Source: Amycolatopsis anabasis (lineage in GTDB: Bacteria > Actinomycetota > Actinomycetes > Mycobacteriales > Pseudonocardiaceae). Taken from it: a DNA stretch of 64,000 nucleotides. Every line of letters starts with the position of its first letter. Position 1 is the first letter of the stretch. Shown piece after piece: positions 53,975-63,204 of this stretch. A model generated the notes under the pieces. The model was not told the origin of the DNA. It was given only the letters and a program-made list of their open reading frames with translations, and ran no database searches. The stretch is from the NCBI RefSeq assembly GCF_009765355.1, contig NZ_VTHK01000004.1, positions 186,001 to 250,000 of the forward strand. The letters are read 5' to 3'. Made by a program: the position numbers and the translations under genes.

Positions 53975-54010
53975 GCCCCGCTATCGGGGCGGCAGGGCGC
54001 CCTCCCTGCC
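53975..54010. repeat. Two adjacent hairpins between psd and pssA
   Basis: GCCCCG-CTAT-CGGGGC (53975-53990) is directly followed by GGCAGGG-N6-CCCTGCC (53991-54010). Neither has a T tract. They may be RNA-stabilising or attenuating structures between the two phospholipid genes. Confidence 0.45.
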
Positions 54011-54081
54011 GACGTTCGATGCGCTCACAAGTCGCGCCCTGGCGACACGATCGCGGACGCGCGCGAAGTCGCGAAGAAACA

Positions 54082-55068
54082 GTGAGTCCGATGGTTCGCG
54101 CCACCACGCCCGGCGTCCGGCTGTTGCCCAACGCGATCACCGTGCTCGCCCTGTGTTCCGGGCTCTCCGCCGTGCAGTTCGCGCTGAACCGGCAGTTCCT
54201 GCTCGCGATCGGCGCGATCGGCGTCGCCGCGATCCTGGACAGCCTGGACGGCCGGATCGCCCGCCTGCTCGACGCCACCTCGAAGATGGGCGCCGAACTG
54301 GACTCGCTGTCCGACGCCATCTCCTTCGGCGTCGCGCCGGCGCTGGTGCTCTACGTGTGGCAGTGGGACGCGGAACGGATCGGCTGGGTCGCCGCGCTGA
54401 TCTTCGCGGTCTGCATCGTGCTGCGCCTGGCCCGGTTCAACACCTTCCTCGACGTGGAGAAACCGCCGTACGCCAACGAGTTCTTCGTCGGCGTGCCCGC
54501 ACCGGCCGGCGGCCTGCTCGCCCTGCTGCCGCTGATCCTGGAGCAGGAGTTCCACCAGGGCTGGTGGTCCGAGCCGGTCGTGGTGTGGATCTGGACGGTG
54601 GCCATCGCCGCGCTGCTGATCAGCCGGATCCCGACGCTGTCGCTGAAGTCGGTCAAGGTCCCGCCGCGGATCGTCGCGCCGCTGCTGGTCGGGGTCGGCC
54701 TGCTGGCCGCCGCGATCATCCAGTACCCGCTGATCGCGCTCGCCGCCGCGCTGCTGCTCTACCTCGCGCACATCCCGTACTCGGTGCGCCGCTACTACTG
54801 GCTGGCCAAGCACCCCGAGGCGTGGGACGTCCCGCCGCGCGAGCGCCGGGCGATCCGGCGGGCCCGGCGGGGCCGGGCGCGCCGCCTCGGCCTGCGACCG
54901 CCGCGCCTGCAGCAGGTCGCGGGCGCCGCCCGGCGCGCGGTTCGCTTGCCCCGCAACGGAAACTCCGATTCCCTGGGGCGCGGGTACGGGCCGGGGACGG
55001 ACGGGCAGGGGCAGCGCAAGCGGAGCTGGCGGCGGATCGGGCTGCGCCAGCGCGGCGGCGACAAGTAG
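54082..55068 (+). CDS. pssA: CDP-diacylglycerol-serine O-phosphatidyltransferase
   Basis: A 328-residue integral membrane enzyme joining CDP-diacylglycerol and serine to phosphatidylserine. The CDP-alcohol phosphotransferase motif spans LDGRIARLLDATSKMGAELD and SLSDAISFG, matching DG-x2-AR-x8-G-x3-D-x3-D; seven or eight hydrophobic segments follow. A basic tail of about 80 residues (RRARRGRARRLG) is extra. GTG 54082 or ATG 54091 may be the start. It supplies psd. Confidence 0.92.
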   Translation: MSPMVRATTPGVRLLPNAITVLALCSGLSAVQFALNRQFLLAIGAIGVAAILDSLDGRIARLLDATSKMGAELDSLSDAISFGVAPALVLYVWQWDAERIGWVAALIFAVCIVLRLARFNTFLDVEKPPYANEFFVGVPAPAGGLLALLPLILEQEFHQGWWSEPVVVWIWTVAIAALLISRIPTLSLKSVKVPPRIVAPLLVGVGLLAAAIIQYPLIALAAALLLYLAHIPYSVRRYYWLAKHPEAWDVPPRERRAIRRARRGRARRLGLRPPRLQQVAGAARRAVRLPRNGNSDSLGRGYGPGTDGQGQRKRSWRRIGLRQRGGDK

Positions 55069-55118
55069 CCGGCGCGCGTCCGGCCGGTTCCCGTCGCGGT
55101 CGCGGATAGAGTAGGGGC

Positions 55119-57392
55119 GTGACCGCTCCCCAGATCACGCTGACCGTCCGGCACACCCCGTCCGCGCTCGACGCCCGGCGTGGTGTCGTCCGCCTGCATC
55201 CCGAGGTCCTGGACGCGCTCGGGTTGCGCGCCTGGGACGCGGTGCACCTGACCGGCGCGCGCACCAGCGCCGCGCTGGCCGCCCCGGCGCGCGGCGAGGC
55301 CGTGCCGGGGGTGATCATGCTCGACGACGTCACGATGTCGAACCTCGGCGTGCCCGAGGGCGCCGAGGTGGTGGTGGCGCCGATCGACGTGCACGCGGCG
55401 CGGACGGTCACCGTCGCCGGGTCGCGGCTGGCCAGCACCGCGCTGAACCCGGGCACGCTCCGGCTCGCCCTGATCGGCAAGGTCCTCACCGTCGGCGACG
55501 CGGTTTCCCTGCTGCCCCAGGACCTCGCGCCGCCGCCGGGGTCGGATGTGATCAACGCGCGGAACCGGCTTTCCGGCGCGATCGGCGCGAGCTGGACCAG
55601 CGAACTGCTCACCGTCACCGCGACCGATCCGGCCGGCCCGGTCGCGGTGGGACCGTCCACTGTGGTCAGCTGGCGCGACGGCGCGCGCACCGGCGACGCC
55701 GAACCGCCCGCCGCTCCCGGCAGGCCGGGCACGGTGCTCACCACCAGCCCGCACTCGTCCACTGTGGACGACTACATCGACGCGGAGATCGTGGAGGATA
55801 CTTCGGACGAGGGCACGCCGCCACCGATCGCGGATCTGGTGGGGGCGGAGTCCGCGGCACGGCGCCTGACCGAATGGTTCGATCTCGCCTTCCACCGCCC
55901 TGAACTGCTGGCGAAACTGGGCACCTCGGGACGGCTGGGCGTGCTGCTGTCCGGACCGGAAGGCGTCGGCAAGGCCACCCTGGTCCGCTCGGTCGCGCAC
56001 GCCGAGGACGTCCAGGTGGTCTCGCTCGCCGCGCCGAGCGTCGCCGTGCTCGAGCCGAACGCCGCCGCGGCGCGGGTGCGCGAAGCCGTGCAGCGGACCG
56101 CCGGGCAGGCTTCCGCCGCCGCGGTCCTGCTGATCACCGACATCGACGCGCTGCTGCCCGCGACGCAGCCGCCGCCGGTGGCCACCGTGGTGCTGGAGGA
56201 ACTGAGCGCGGCACTGGGCAGGACGGGGTTCGCCCTGGTCGCCACCTCGGCGCATCCCGAATCGGTCGATCCGCGGTTGCGCGGCGCCGATCTGCTCGAC
56301 CGCGAACTCGCGCTTTCCCTGCCGGACGGGAAAACCCGGACCGAACTGCTGCGCATGCTGCTGCGGGACGTGCCGCTCGAGTCCGATGTGGAACTCGGCG
56401 CAATCGCCGAACGGACCCCCGGTTTCGTGGTCGCGGACCTGATCGCGCTGCGCCGGGACGCCGCGTTGCGGGCCGCGTTGCGCCAGCGGGAGGCGGATGA
56501 ACCCCGGATCGCGCAACAGGATCTGCTCGACGCGCTGGACACCGTGCGCCCGATCTCGATGTCCACTTCGGACACCCTGGCGACCGGCGGGCTGAGCCTG
56601 GACGACGTGGGCGACATGACCGAGGTGAAGCAGTCGCTGACCGAAGCCGTGTTGTGGCCGCTGCGCTACCCGGATTCCTTCGCGCGCCTGGGCGTCGCGC
56701 CGCCGCGCGGGGTGCTGCTCTACGGCCCGCCCGGCGGCGGCAAGACGTTCCTCGTCCGCGCGCTCGCCGGAACCGGCGCGCTCAACGTGTTCGCGGTCAA
56801 GGGCGCCGAGCTGATGGACAAATGGGTCGGCGAATCCGAACGCGCGGTGCGGGAGCTGTTCCGCCGCGCCGCCGAAGCCGCGCCTTCGCTGGTGTTCCTG
56901 GACGAGATCGACGCGCTCGCCCCGCGCCGGGGCCAGTCCAGCGATTCCGGCGTCGCCGACCGCGTGGTGGCGGCGCTGCTCACCGAACTGGACGGCGTGG
57001 AACCGATGCGCGAGGTGGTCGTGCTCGGCGCCACCAACCGCCCGGAGCTAATCGACCCGGCCCTGCTGCGCCCCGGCCGCCTGGAGCGGCTGGTCTACGT
57101 GCCGCCGCCGGACGCCGAGGCACGCGCGGACATCCTGCGCGCCACGTCGAAGAACACCCCGCTCGCCGCCGACGTCGACCTGGACCAGATCGCGTCCACT
57201 TTGGACCGCTACTCGGCGGCGGACTGCGCGGCGCTGATCCGGGAAGCCGCCCTCACCGCGATGCGCGAGTCGCTGGAGGCCACCGAGGTCACCGCCGCGC
57301 ACCTGGCCAAGGCCCGCGAGGCGGTGCGCCCGTCCCTGGACCCCGCCCAGCTGGCCGCCCTCGCCGCCTACGCCGAGGGCCGGGCTACTTAG
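55119..57392 (+). CDS. Cdc48-like AAA+ ATPase
   Basis: A 757-residue protein with an N-terminal double-psi barrel-like domain (about 5-160) and two AAA modules. D1 has a degenerate Walker A GPEGVGKATL and lacks a clear DExx; D2 is intact with GPPGGGKTFLVRALAG, FLDEIDALAPRRG, second-region ATNRPELIDPALLRPGRLE. This layout is that of p97/Cdc48 and Rv0435c. It likely unfolds proteins; substrates unknown. A TAGAGT box lies 6 nt before GTG 55119 (leaderless). Its stop overlaps the convergent LytR_C gene by 8 bp. Confidence 0.9.
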   Translation: MTAPQITLTVRHTPSALDARRGVVRLHPEVLDALGLRAWDAVHLTGARTSAALAAPARGEAVPGVIMLDDVTMSNLGVPEGAEVVVAPIDVHAARTVTVAGSRLASTALNPGTLRLALIGKVLTVGDAVSLLPQDLAPPPGSDVINARNRLSGAIGASWTSELLTVTATDPAGPVAVGPSTVVSWRDGARTGDAEPPAAPGRPGTVLTTSPHSSTVDDYIDAEIVEDTSDEGTPPPIADLVGAESAARRLTEWFDLAFHRPELLAKLGTSGRLGVLLSGPEGVGKATLVRSVAHAEDVQVVSLAAPSVAVLEPNAAAARVREAVQRTAGQASAAAVLLITDIDALLPATQPPPVATVVLEELSAALGRTGFALVATSAHPESVDPRLRGADLLDRELALSLPDGKTRTELLRMLLRDVPLESDVELGAIAERTPGFVVADLIALRRDAALRAALRQREADEPRIAQQDLLDALDTVRPISMSTSDTLATGGLSLDDVGDMTEVKQSLTEAVLWPLRYPDSFARLGVAPPRGVLLYGPPGGGKTFLVRALAGTGALNVFAVKGAELMDKWVGESERAVRELFRRAAEAAPSLVFLDEIDALAPRRGQSSDSGVADRVVAALLTELDGVEPMREVVVLGATNRPELIDPALLRPGRLERLVYVPPPDAEARADILRATSKNTPLAADVDLDQIASTLDRYSAADCAALIREAALTAMRESLEATEVTAAHLAKAREAVRPSLDPAQLAALAAYAEGRAT

Positions 57393-58035
57393 CCTTGCCG
57401 GTGGCGCCCTTGTAGTCGTTGGTCACGATCACGATCAGGCCGGGCGAAGACGCCTGGATGCCCGGGAAGCGGGCTTCCGCGCGCATGCCGAACGAGGCGG
57501 CGAGGGCGCGGGCCGCGTCCTCCTCGTCGGTGCCGGGCCGGAAGTAGGCGGTGGTGGTCGGGATGATCCCGGACGGATAGTTGCTGACGTCAACGACGTT
57601 CCAGCCCTGCCCGCGCAGGTCGTTGGCCGCCTGCTCGGCGAGGCCGTGGATCATGCTGTTGTTGTAGACCCGCACGACGACCCACTTGTTCGCCGCCTGC
57701 TCCCCACCGGGCTGACCGGGTTGCGGCTGGCCGGGCTGCCCGGGCTGGCTCGAGGGCGGCTGCCCCGGCGAAGACGGCGGGCTGGAGGGCGGCGCGGTGC
57801 TCGAAGGGGGCGCGGAGGACGGCGGTGCGCTGCTCGGCGGCTCGCCGGACGGGTTGCCCGGCCCCGGCGGGACGCTCCCGGTCGTGCCGGAACTCGGCGG
57901 CGGGGCGGCGTTCTCACCGGAATCCCCACCGGTCAGCGCGACGGTCGTCCCGACCACGGCCGCGACCAGCGCGACCCCGATCAGCACCACACCGGCGAGA
58001 CGCATCGGGCGCGAAAGCCCGTCCAGGAAACTCAT
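57385..58035 (-). CDS. LytR C-terminal-domain membrane protein
   Basis: A 216-residue protein: short cytoplasmic head, one transmembrane helix (about 12-36), a long serine/proline/glycine-rich linker (about 40-115) and a LytR_C domain (about 118-210; VVVRVYNNSMIHGLAEQAANDL). Matches Rv0431 type. Presumably in the cell envelope. Overlaps the DUF3263 gene as ATGA. Confidence 0.87.
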   Translation of the reverse strand: MSFLDGLSRPMRLAGVVLIGVALVAAVVGTTVALTGGDSGENAAPPPSSGTTGSVPPGPGNPSGEPPSSAPPSSAPPSSTAPPSSPPSSPGQPPSSQPGQPGQPQPGQPGGEQAANKWVVVRVYNNSMIHGLAEQAANDLRGQGWNVVDVSNYPSGIIPTTTAYFRPGTDEEDAARALAASFGMRAEARFPGIQASSPGLIVIVTNDYKGATGKAK

Positions 58036-58352
58036 GGGAGCTCAATCCCCAGCCGGCGCGCCGCGCGGGTGCGTTGCCGGGCGGCGCGCATCTTCCGCAG
58101 CCGCTTGACCAGCATCGGGTCGGCCTGGATGGCCTCCGGCTTGTCGATGAGCTGGTTGAGCACCTGGTAGTAGCGGGTGGACGACATCGCGAACAGTTCG
58201 CGGATCGCCTGCTCCTTGGCGCCGGCGTACTTCCACCACTGGCGCTCGAAGGCCAGCACCTCCTGCTCCCGGCGCGAGAGTCCCTCCACCGGCGCGCCGG
58301 TCGGATCGGGCGGGGACGGCCGGCCTTCGGCCATCGACTCCGCGGCGTCCAT
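58032..58352 (-). CDS. DUF3263 protein
   Basis: A 106-residue protein; residues 20-100 match DUF3263 (LSRREQEVLAFERQWWKYAG, AKEQAIRELFAMSSTRYYQV), resembling a helix-turn-helix of sigma-region-4 kind. Rv0430 type. ATG 58352 has GAGGAG at 4-nt spacing; the frame extends to 58415, but the additional residues are atypical. Co-translated with the LytR_C gene and divergent from def. Confidence 0.87.
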   Translation of the reverse strand: MDAAESMAEGRPSPPDPTGAPVEGLSRREQEVLAFERQWWKYAGAKEQAIRELFAMSSTRYYQVLNQLIDKPEAIQADPMLVKRLRKMRAARQRTRAARRLGIELP

Positions 58353-58507
58353 CTGACTCCTCGCAATCGGATCTTCAGCGGTGTCCGGGCGAATGACGAA
58401 CAACACGGCTGTCATTCCGCGGCCGCCATTAGATCACGGGTCGGGGGGTGATCGCCGGTAAACATCCCGGCGCGTCCCGGGGATTCGCCTCGGTACCATC
58501 CGAAGTC

Positions 58508-59065
58508 GTGACGATTCACCCGATCCGCATCGCCGGTGACCCCGTGCTGCACCACCCGACGCGGGAGATCACCGAGTTCGACGACGCGCTGCGCACGCTC
58601 ACCGAGGACATGTTCGAGACGATGTACGCCGCGGAGGGGGTCGGGCTCGCCGCCAACCAGATCGGCCTGGACCTGCGGGTGTTCGTCTACGACTGCCCGG
58701 ACGACGAGGGCAACCGGTTCAAGGGGCTCGTGGTGAACCCGAAGCTGGAGACCTCGGAGATCCCGGAGACCATGCCCGATCCGGACAACGACTGGGAGGG
58801 CTGCCTGTCCGCCCCCGGCGAGTCGTATCCGACCGGGCGGGCGAGCTGGGCCAAGGTCACCGGTTTCGATCTGGACGGCAAGCCGATCGAGGTCGAGGGC
58901 ACCGGCTACTTCGCGCGCTGCCTGCAGCACGAGACCGACCACCTCGACGGGTACATCTACCTGGACCGCCTGGTCGGCCGGCACGCCCGGGAAGCCAAAC
59001 GCATGCTCAAGCGCAACAAATGGGGCGTCCCCGGCAACTCCTGGCTCCCCGAACCCCCCGCCTAG
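58508..59065 (+). CDS. def: Peptide deformylase
   Basis: A 185-residue metalloenzyme that removes the formyl group from nascent proteins. Motif 1 [10 protein letters not shown], motif 2 EGCLS (metal Cys) and motif 3 QHETDH (HExxH metal ligands) are all present; the tail is long for the family as in mycobacterial Def. GTG 58508 follows TACCAT (58494-58499) by 8 nt, hence probably leaderless; a longer reading starts at 58448. Confidence 0.95.
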   Translation: MTIHPIRIAGDPVLHHPTREITEFDDALRTLTEDMFETMYAAEGVGLAANQIGLDLRVFVYDCPDDEGNRFKGLVVNPKLETSEIPETMPDPDNDWEGCLSAPGESYPTGRASWAKVTGFDLDGKPIEVEGTGYFARCLQHETDHLDGYIYLDRLVGRHAREAKRMLKRNKWGVPGNSWLPEPPA

Positions 59066-59073
59066 CCGGAATC

Positions 59074-59157
59074 CCCCAATGTGGCTTTCGGGGCGCTGGA
59101 TGTACCCAATGCGGCGTTGGGGGCATTGAACGTCCCCAACGCCACATTGGGGGACTT
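59074..59157. repeat. Array of 30-bp mini-hairpin units (same family as 9258-9347)
   Basis: Three units beginning with inverted repeats of the type CCCAATGCGGCGTTGGGG lie between the convergent def and glucoamylase genes. The segment CCCCCAATGTGGCTTTCGGG (59073-59092) and CGCTGGATGTACCCAATGCG (59094-59113) recur almost exactly, inverted, at 9279-9340. Confidence 0.75.
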
Positions 59158-61328
59158 CAGCAGCCGAGGTAGCGGCAGCGGAGCACCCGGGGTTGTTCGA
59201 TCACCGTGCCGTGCCGCACCGACCAGGCGAGCCGCAGGTACTGCGCGTGCGTCCAGGCGAGCGGGGTCGCCGACGCGGTCGGTGTGCCGGGGCGGAAACC
59301 CGGTTGCCCGCTCGGCGGGTTCTCGTCCCACACCTGCTCCGGCATGGTGCCGCCCGGCGTGCTCACCCGGCCCAGATCGCGCAGCCGGTTCGCCGCGGTG
59401 GCGGGGTCGCCGTTCGCCAGGTCGTACTCGCCGCGCTCCCCGGCCAGCAGCGGCCACAGGCGGCCGAACGTCGTCCGGCTCTCCGGCGGGAACGTGAAGT
59501 CCCACGGTTTCCCGTCGGCCTGCTCCCCGTAGCCGTCCGCGGTGTACCGGTGCCAGAACTCGCCGTTCGGGGTCCGGTGGGCGATCTGCGCGTCGGTCAC
59601 CCGGATGCTGTTGCGGATCACCGGATCGTCCGGCGCGTAGATGCCGAGCCGGACGAGGTCGAGGAACCCGGCGTCGGTCACCGCGCGCTGGTCCAGGGTG
59701 AGGCTGGAGTTGCCGAGGTTGTAGCGAGCGCCGCTGTTCGCGTTGCCGTCCTTGGTGAGCCGGACGAAGTACGGTTCCTTCGACAGCGGGCCGTTGGTGG
59801 TGACCGTCCAGCCGGGCAGGTGCGCGCGGAACTCGTCGGCCTTGGCGAGGTACCGCTCGGCGTCGGCGGCGGCGCCGTTGGCCTTGGCCAGTTCTGCGGC
59901 GCAGACGAGCCCCGCGATCACCGAGGCGATGGTGGACGGGGAGTAGCCGTCCTGTTCTTCCCAGCGCTCCTGCTGGGTGTAGGGCGACTTCTGGCCCTGG
60001 GGTCCCTGGTAGGACAACAGGAATTCGGCCGCCTTGCGCACTCCCTGCCAGGTCTTCGCGTCGGTGCGGCCGAGTTGTTCGGCGAGCACGATCGGGAACG
60101 CGGTCTCGTCGAGCTGGATCGAGGTCCACACCGGGGTGCCGTCGACCTTGCTGTTCTGCGGCAGGTGCCCGTCCGGTAGCTGCTGGGTGCCGAACATGAA
60201 GTCCAGCGCGCGTTCGGCGGCGGCCCGGTCGCCGGCGGCGAGCATCCCGGTGGCGATCTGGTACAGGTCGCGCGGCCAGACCAGGTGGTAGGTGCCGGAC
60301 GGCTCGAAGTCGCCGTCGTTGTTGCCGAACCGCCACGGCATGCTCGGCGACGCGATGAACCCGCCGGGATGCCGCTTGTCCTCGCTCGCCGCGAGCATCA
60401 GGACCGACGCCCGGTACGCCTCGCGTTCCGCGCGGGAACGCAGGGACGCGGGCGCGCCCGGCAGGCCGTCGAGGTAGCGGCGCCAGCCGGATTCGTTCGC
60501 CCGCGCGGCCGCGCCGAACCCGCGCCGCAACGACTCGCGAGCCGCGGCCGCCGCGGTCCGGTCCCGGTCGCCGAGGCCGACGGCGAGTTCCACGTGCCGG
60601 GTGCGCACCCCGTCGGCCGCGGTCTGCCCGGTCAGCAGCACGTTGCCGCGCCGGGCCTCCGGGTAGGACTGGAGGGTGAACGTCTTCTTCAGCTGGGTGA
60701 GCCCGTCCGACGCGCCCGCGTAACCGGTGCTGGTGCGGGTGAACGCGGGGCTCGCCGCGAACGCCGACGCCATCGCGGGGTCGCGGGCGAGCAGCGTGCC
60801 GGAGTCCGTGCTCGCCGAATCGTCGGAACCGTTGTTCGCCAGATCCGGGTCGAGCACCGCGTAGAGCTGGTACGGCTGCCCGGTCAGCGAGGTGAAATCG
60901 GCGCCGACCAGCACGGTCGACCGGGCCGGATCGGTGACGTAGGTCTTGCGCAGCCGCCAGCGGTGCTGGTCGTCGGTGATCGTCTGCTCGTAGGTCAGCC
61001 CGTCGGCGCTGGTGCGGCGCACCCGCTGCGACTTCGCCTCGGCGTCCACCGCGGCGAACCCGCGCCCGTCGGTGACCACGAAGTTCAGCGAACGCACGCT
61101 GGGGGTGGACAGGTCCGGGTAGTAGATCTCGGACATTTGCCCGCCCTGCAGGGTGAACCACACGTCGCTCGCCCGGTCGCGGGCCGTGCCGAAGCCGGTC
61201 TTGTCCGCCGGGAGCCAGCTCGGATGGGCACCGGGAGCGCCGGGCGCGTCGGCCTGCGCCGTGGCGACGGCGGGGACGAGGCCGGTGACCAGGAGCCCGC
61301 CGAGTGCGGCGATCGCGATTCTGCGCAT
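59157..61328 (-). CDS. Secreted GH15 glucoamylase/glucodextranase
   Basis: A 723-residue secreted glycoside hydrolase. Signal peptide 1-24; N-terminal glucodextranase-N-like beta domain (about 35-290); (alpha/alpha)6 catalytic domain (about 310-710) with YHLVWPRDLYQ, the general-acid glutamate near QERWEEQDGYSPST and the base in TMPEQVWDEN. It releases glucose from starch- or dextran-like glucans. It is isolated between the repeat array and an HtrA gene on the other strand. Confidence 0.9.
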   Translation of the reverse strand: MRRIAIAALGGLLVTGLVPAVATAQADAPGAPGAHPSWLPADKTGFGTARDRASDVWFTLQGGQMSEIYYPDLSTPSVRSLNFVVTDGRGFAAVDAEAKSQRVRRTSADGLTYEQTITDDQHRWRLRKTYVTDPARSTVLVGADFTSLTGQPYQLYAVLDPDLANNGSDDSASTDSGTLLARDPAMASAFAASPAFTRTSTGYAGASDGLTQLKKTFTLQSYPEARRGNVLLTGQTAADGVRTRHVELAVGLGDRDRTAAAAARESLRRGFGAAARANESGWRRYLDGLPGAPASLRSRAEREAYRASVLMLAASEDKRHPGGFIASPSMPWRFGNNDGDFEPSGTYHLVWPRDLYQIATGMLAAGDRAAAERALDFMFGTQQLPDGHLPQNSKVDGTPVWTSIQLDETAFPIVLAEQLGRTDAKTWQGVRKAAEFLLSYQGPQGQKSPYTQQERWEEQDGYSPSTIASVIAGLVCAAELAKANGAAADAERYLAKADEFRAHLPGWTVTTNGPLSKEPYFVRLTKDGNANSGARYNLGNSSLTLDQRAVTDAGFLDLVRLGIYAPDDPVIRNSIRVTDAQIAHRTPNGEFWHRYTADGYGEQADGKPWDFTFPPESRTTFGRLWPLLAGERGEYDLANGDPATAANRLRDLGRVSTPGGTMPEQVWDENPPSGQPGFRPGTPTASATPLAWTHAQYLRLAWSVRHGTVIEQPRVLRCRYLGC

Positions 61329-61524
61329 GTCTCACCCCATGTTCTGCACCGTTACAGAAGACCGCTCAGTCTTGCGCAAATCCCGGCGGGGCGCATGGTC
61401 CGTTCGTAGGTTGAAGCTGATTGCCGCGCCGTCCGCCTACGGCGAACGCACGGGCCCGCACGGCCGATCGAGGCGCACACTCGTAGTAGGTGCAACGGTG
61501 TAATTGCTGAAGGCGGTGGTCGCG

Positions 61525-62445
61525 GTGTCCGAAGAAGAAGACGTGCTCGACGCCTACTCCCGCGCGGTGAGTGCCGTGGCCGCCTCGGTGACCCCGCATG
61601 TCGCGAGCGTCCGGCTGGGCCAGGGCGGCGGTTCGGCCGTGGTGTTCGCCGACGACGGGCACCTGATCACCAACGCGCACGTGGTCGGCCGTCACCGGCG
61701 CGGGGTGGCGACCTTCGCCGACGGCGGCGAGGCGGAGTTCGTCGTGGTCGGAGCGGACCCGCTGTCCGATCTCGCGGTGCTGCGCACCCGGGACCCGGCG
61801 CCGCCCGCGGTCCGGTTCGGCGACGCGGACCGCCTGGTCGTCGGGCAGCTCGTGGTCGCGATCGGCAGCCCGCTCGGGTTCTCCGGTTCGGTGACCGCGG
61901 GGGTGGTGAGCGCGCTCGGCCGCGCGCTGCCGGTGCGCTCGCAGCGGACCACCCGGGTGATCGAGGACGTGATCCAGACCGACGCCGCGCTCAACCCGGG
62001 CAACTCCGGTGGCGCGCTGGCCGATTCGGCGGGCCGGGTGGTCGGCGTGAACACCGCGGTCGCCGGGATCGGCCTGGGCCTGGCGGTGCCGATCAACGCG
62101 ACCACCCGGCGGATCATCGACACGCTGCTCGTCGAGGGCCGGGTGCAGCGCGCGTACCTCGGCGTGGCCGGGGTGCCCGCCCCGCTGCCGGACGAGGTCG
62201 CCGAGCGCACCGGGCAGAGCGCGGGCCTGCGGGTGATGGAGGTGGTCCAGGGCGGCCCGGCGCACCGCGCGGGGCTGTACCCCGGCGATCTCGTGCTCAC
62301 CGTCGGGCGGGAACGGGTGTCCGACGCGCAGGGCATCCAGCGGCAGCTCTTCGGCGAGGTGATCGGCACGTCCCTGCCGATCACCGTGCTCCGCAACGGC
62401 GCCATGGTCGACGTCATCGCCACCCCCGCCGAACTCGTCAGCTGA
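61525..62445 (+). CDS. Trypsin-like serine protease with PDZ domain (HtrA-like)
   Basis: A 306-residue S1C protease. Catalytic His in ITNAHVV, Asp in DPLSDLAVL and Ser in NPGNSGGAL; one PDZ domain (about 205-300). It has no signal peptide or transmembrane helix, unlike most HtrA proteins, so a cytoplasmic quality-control role is suggested. Start uncertain: TTG 61504, GTG 61516 or GTG 61525, the last placed after AAGGCGG. A strong hairpin follows. Confidence 0.88.
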   Translation: MSEEEDVLDAYSRAVSAVAASVTPHVASVRLGQGGGSAVVFADDGHLITNAHVVGRHRRGVATFADGGEAEFVVVGADPLSDLAVLRTRDPAPPAVRFGDADRLVVGQLVVAIGSPLGFSGSVTAGVVSALGRALPVRSQRTTRVIEDVIQTDAALNPGNSGGALADSAGRVVGVNTAVAGIGLGLAVPINATTRRIIDTLLVEGRVQRAYLGVAGVPAPLPDEVAERTGQSAGLRVMEVVQGGPAHRAGLYPGDLVLTVGRERVSDAQGIQRQLFGEVIGTSLPITVLRNGAMVDVIATPAELVS

Positions 62446-62456
62446 CCCGGCGCCGC

Positions 62457-62515
62457 ACTGTCATGAGGGGACCCCTCCTGACGAAATTTGTCCGGAGGGG
62501 TCCCCTCATGACAGT
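62457..62515. terminator. Perfect 22-bp inverted repeat after the HtrA-like gene
   Basis: Arms at 62457-62478 and 62494-62515 are perfectly complementary; each contains GGGGACCCC or GGGGTCCCC, and the 15-nt loop has an inner GAC/GTC pair. It begins 12 bp after the protease stop. No T tract, so termination would be factor-independent hairpin-only or the element is a repeat. Confidence 0.65.
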
Positions 62516-62572
62516 TCCGGGGACCGGAAAACTCGGTGGCCGGGCGGGTGGATGACCGGTCAGGATCGGGGG

Positions 62573-63166
62573 ATGCCGAACTTGATCGCGTTCATCCCCG
62601 CCGCGTTCCTGATCGCCCTCGTGCCCGGCCCGGCCACGGTGATGCTGATCAAGCAGTCGGCCCGCGGCTCGCGGCGCAACTCGCTCGCCACCATCGCCGG
62701 GATCGAGGCGGGCGTGCTGTTCTGGGGGCTGGCCGCGGTGTTCGGCCTGTCGGCGGTGCTGCTCGCCTCCCAGATCGCCTACGACGTGCTCCGCATCGCG
62801 GGCGCGGCGTTCCTGGTCTACCTCGGCGTCAAGGCGCTCTTCTTCGCGAAACCGCGCCGGGACGACGAACCGAGCGCGGGCGCCGGGTTCCGCGCCGGGT
62901 TCCTGATCAACGTGACCAACCCCAAGGCGGGCGTGTTCGCGATCTCGTTCCTCCCCCAGTTCGTGCCCGCGCACGCCGGGGCGCCCGCGCTGTTGCTGCT
63001 CGTCGGCATTTGGATGCTGGTCGACGTCGTCTGGTACACCGCGCTCGCGCTGCTGCTCACCCGGATCGGCCGGTGGCTGCGCAAGGAGTCCACGCGGCGG
63101 TGGCTGGAACGCACTTCCGGTGGCGTGTTCGTCGCATTCGGGGTGACGGTGGCGCTGGAGGGTTGA
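62573..63166 (+). CDS. LysE-family exporter
   Basis: A 197-residue exporter with six predicted transmembrane segments. Family motifs: FLIALVPGPATVMLI, AGIEAGVLFWGL, FLVYLGVKALF and the NVTNPKAGVF segment. It probably exports an amino acid or derivative; specificity unknown. ATG 62573 (M8 of a longer reading from 62552). Confidence 0.88.
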   Translation: MPNLIAFIPAAFLIALVPGPATVMLIKQSARGSRRNSLATIAGIEAGVLFWGLAAVFGLSAVLLASQIAYDVLRIAGAAFLVYLGVKALFFAKPRRDDEPSAGAGFRAGFLINVTNPKAGVFAISFLPQFVPAHAGAPALLLLVGIWMLVDVVWYTALALLLTRIGRWLRKESTRRWLERTSGGVFVAFGVTVALEG

Positions 63167-63204
63167 GGTCTGCGCCCTTGCGTGGCATGGTCGAGGCACA
63201 ACCA

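Noticed and set aside
59193..61409. Plus-strand open frames opposite the glucoamylase gene
   Set aside because: Typical high-GC antisense frames; the minus-strand frame has a signal peptide and GH15 motifs.
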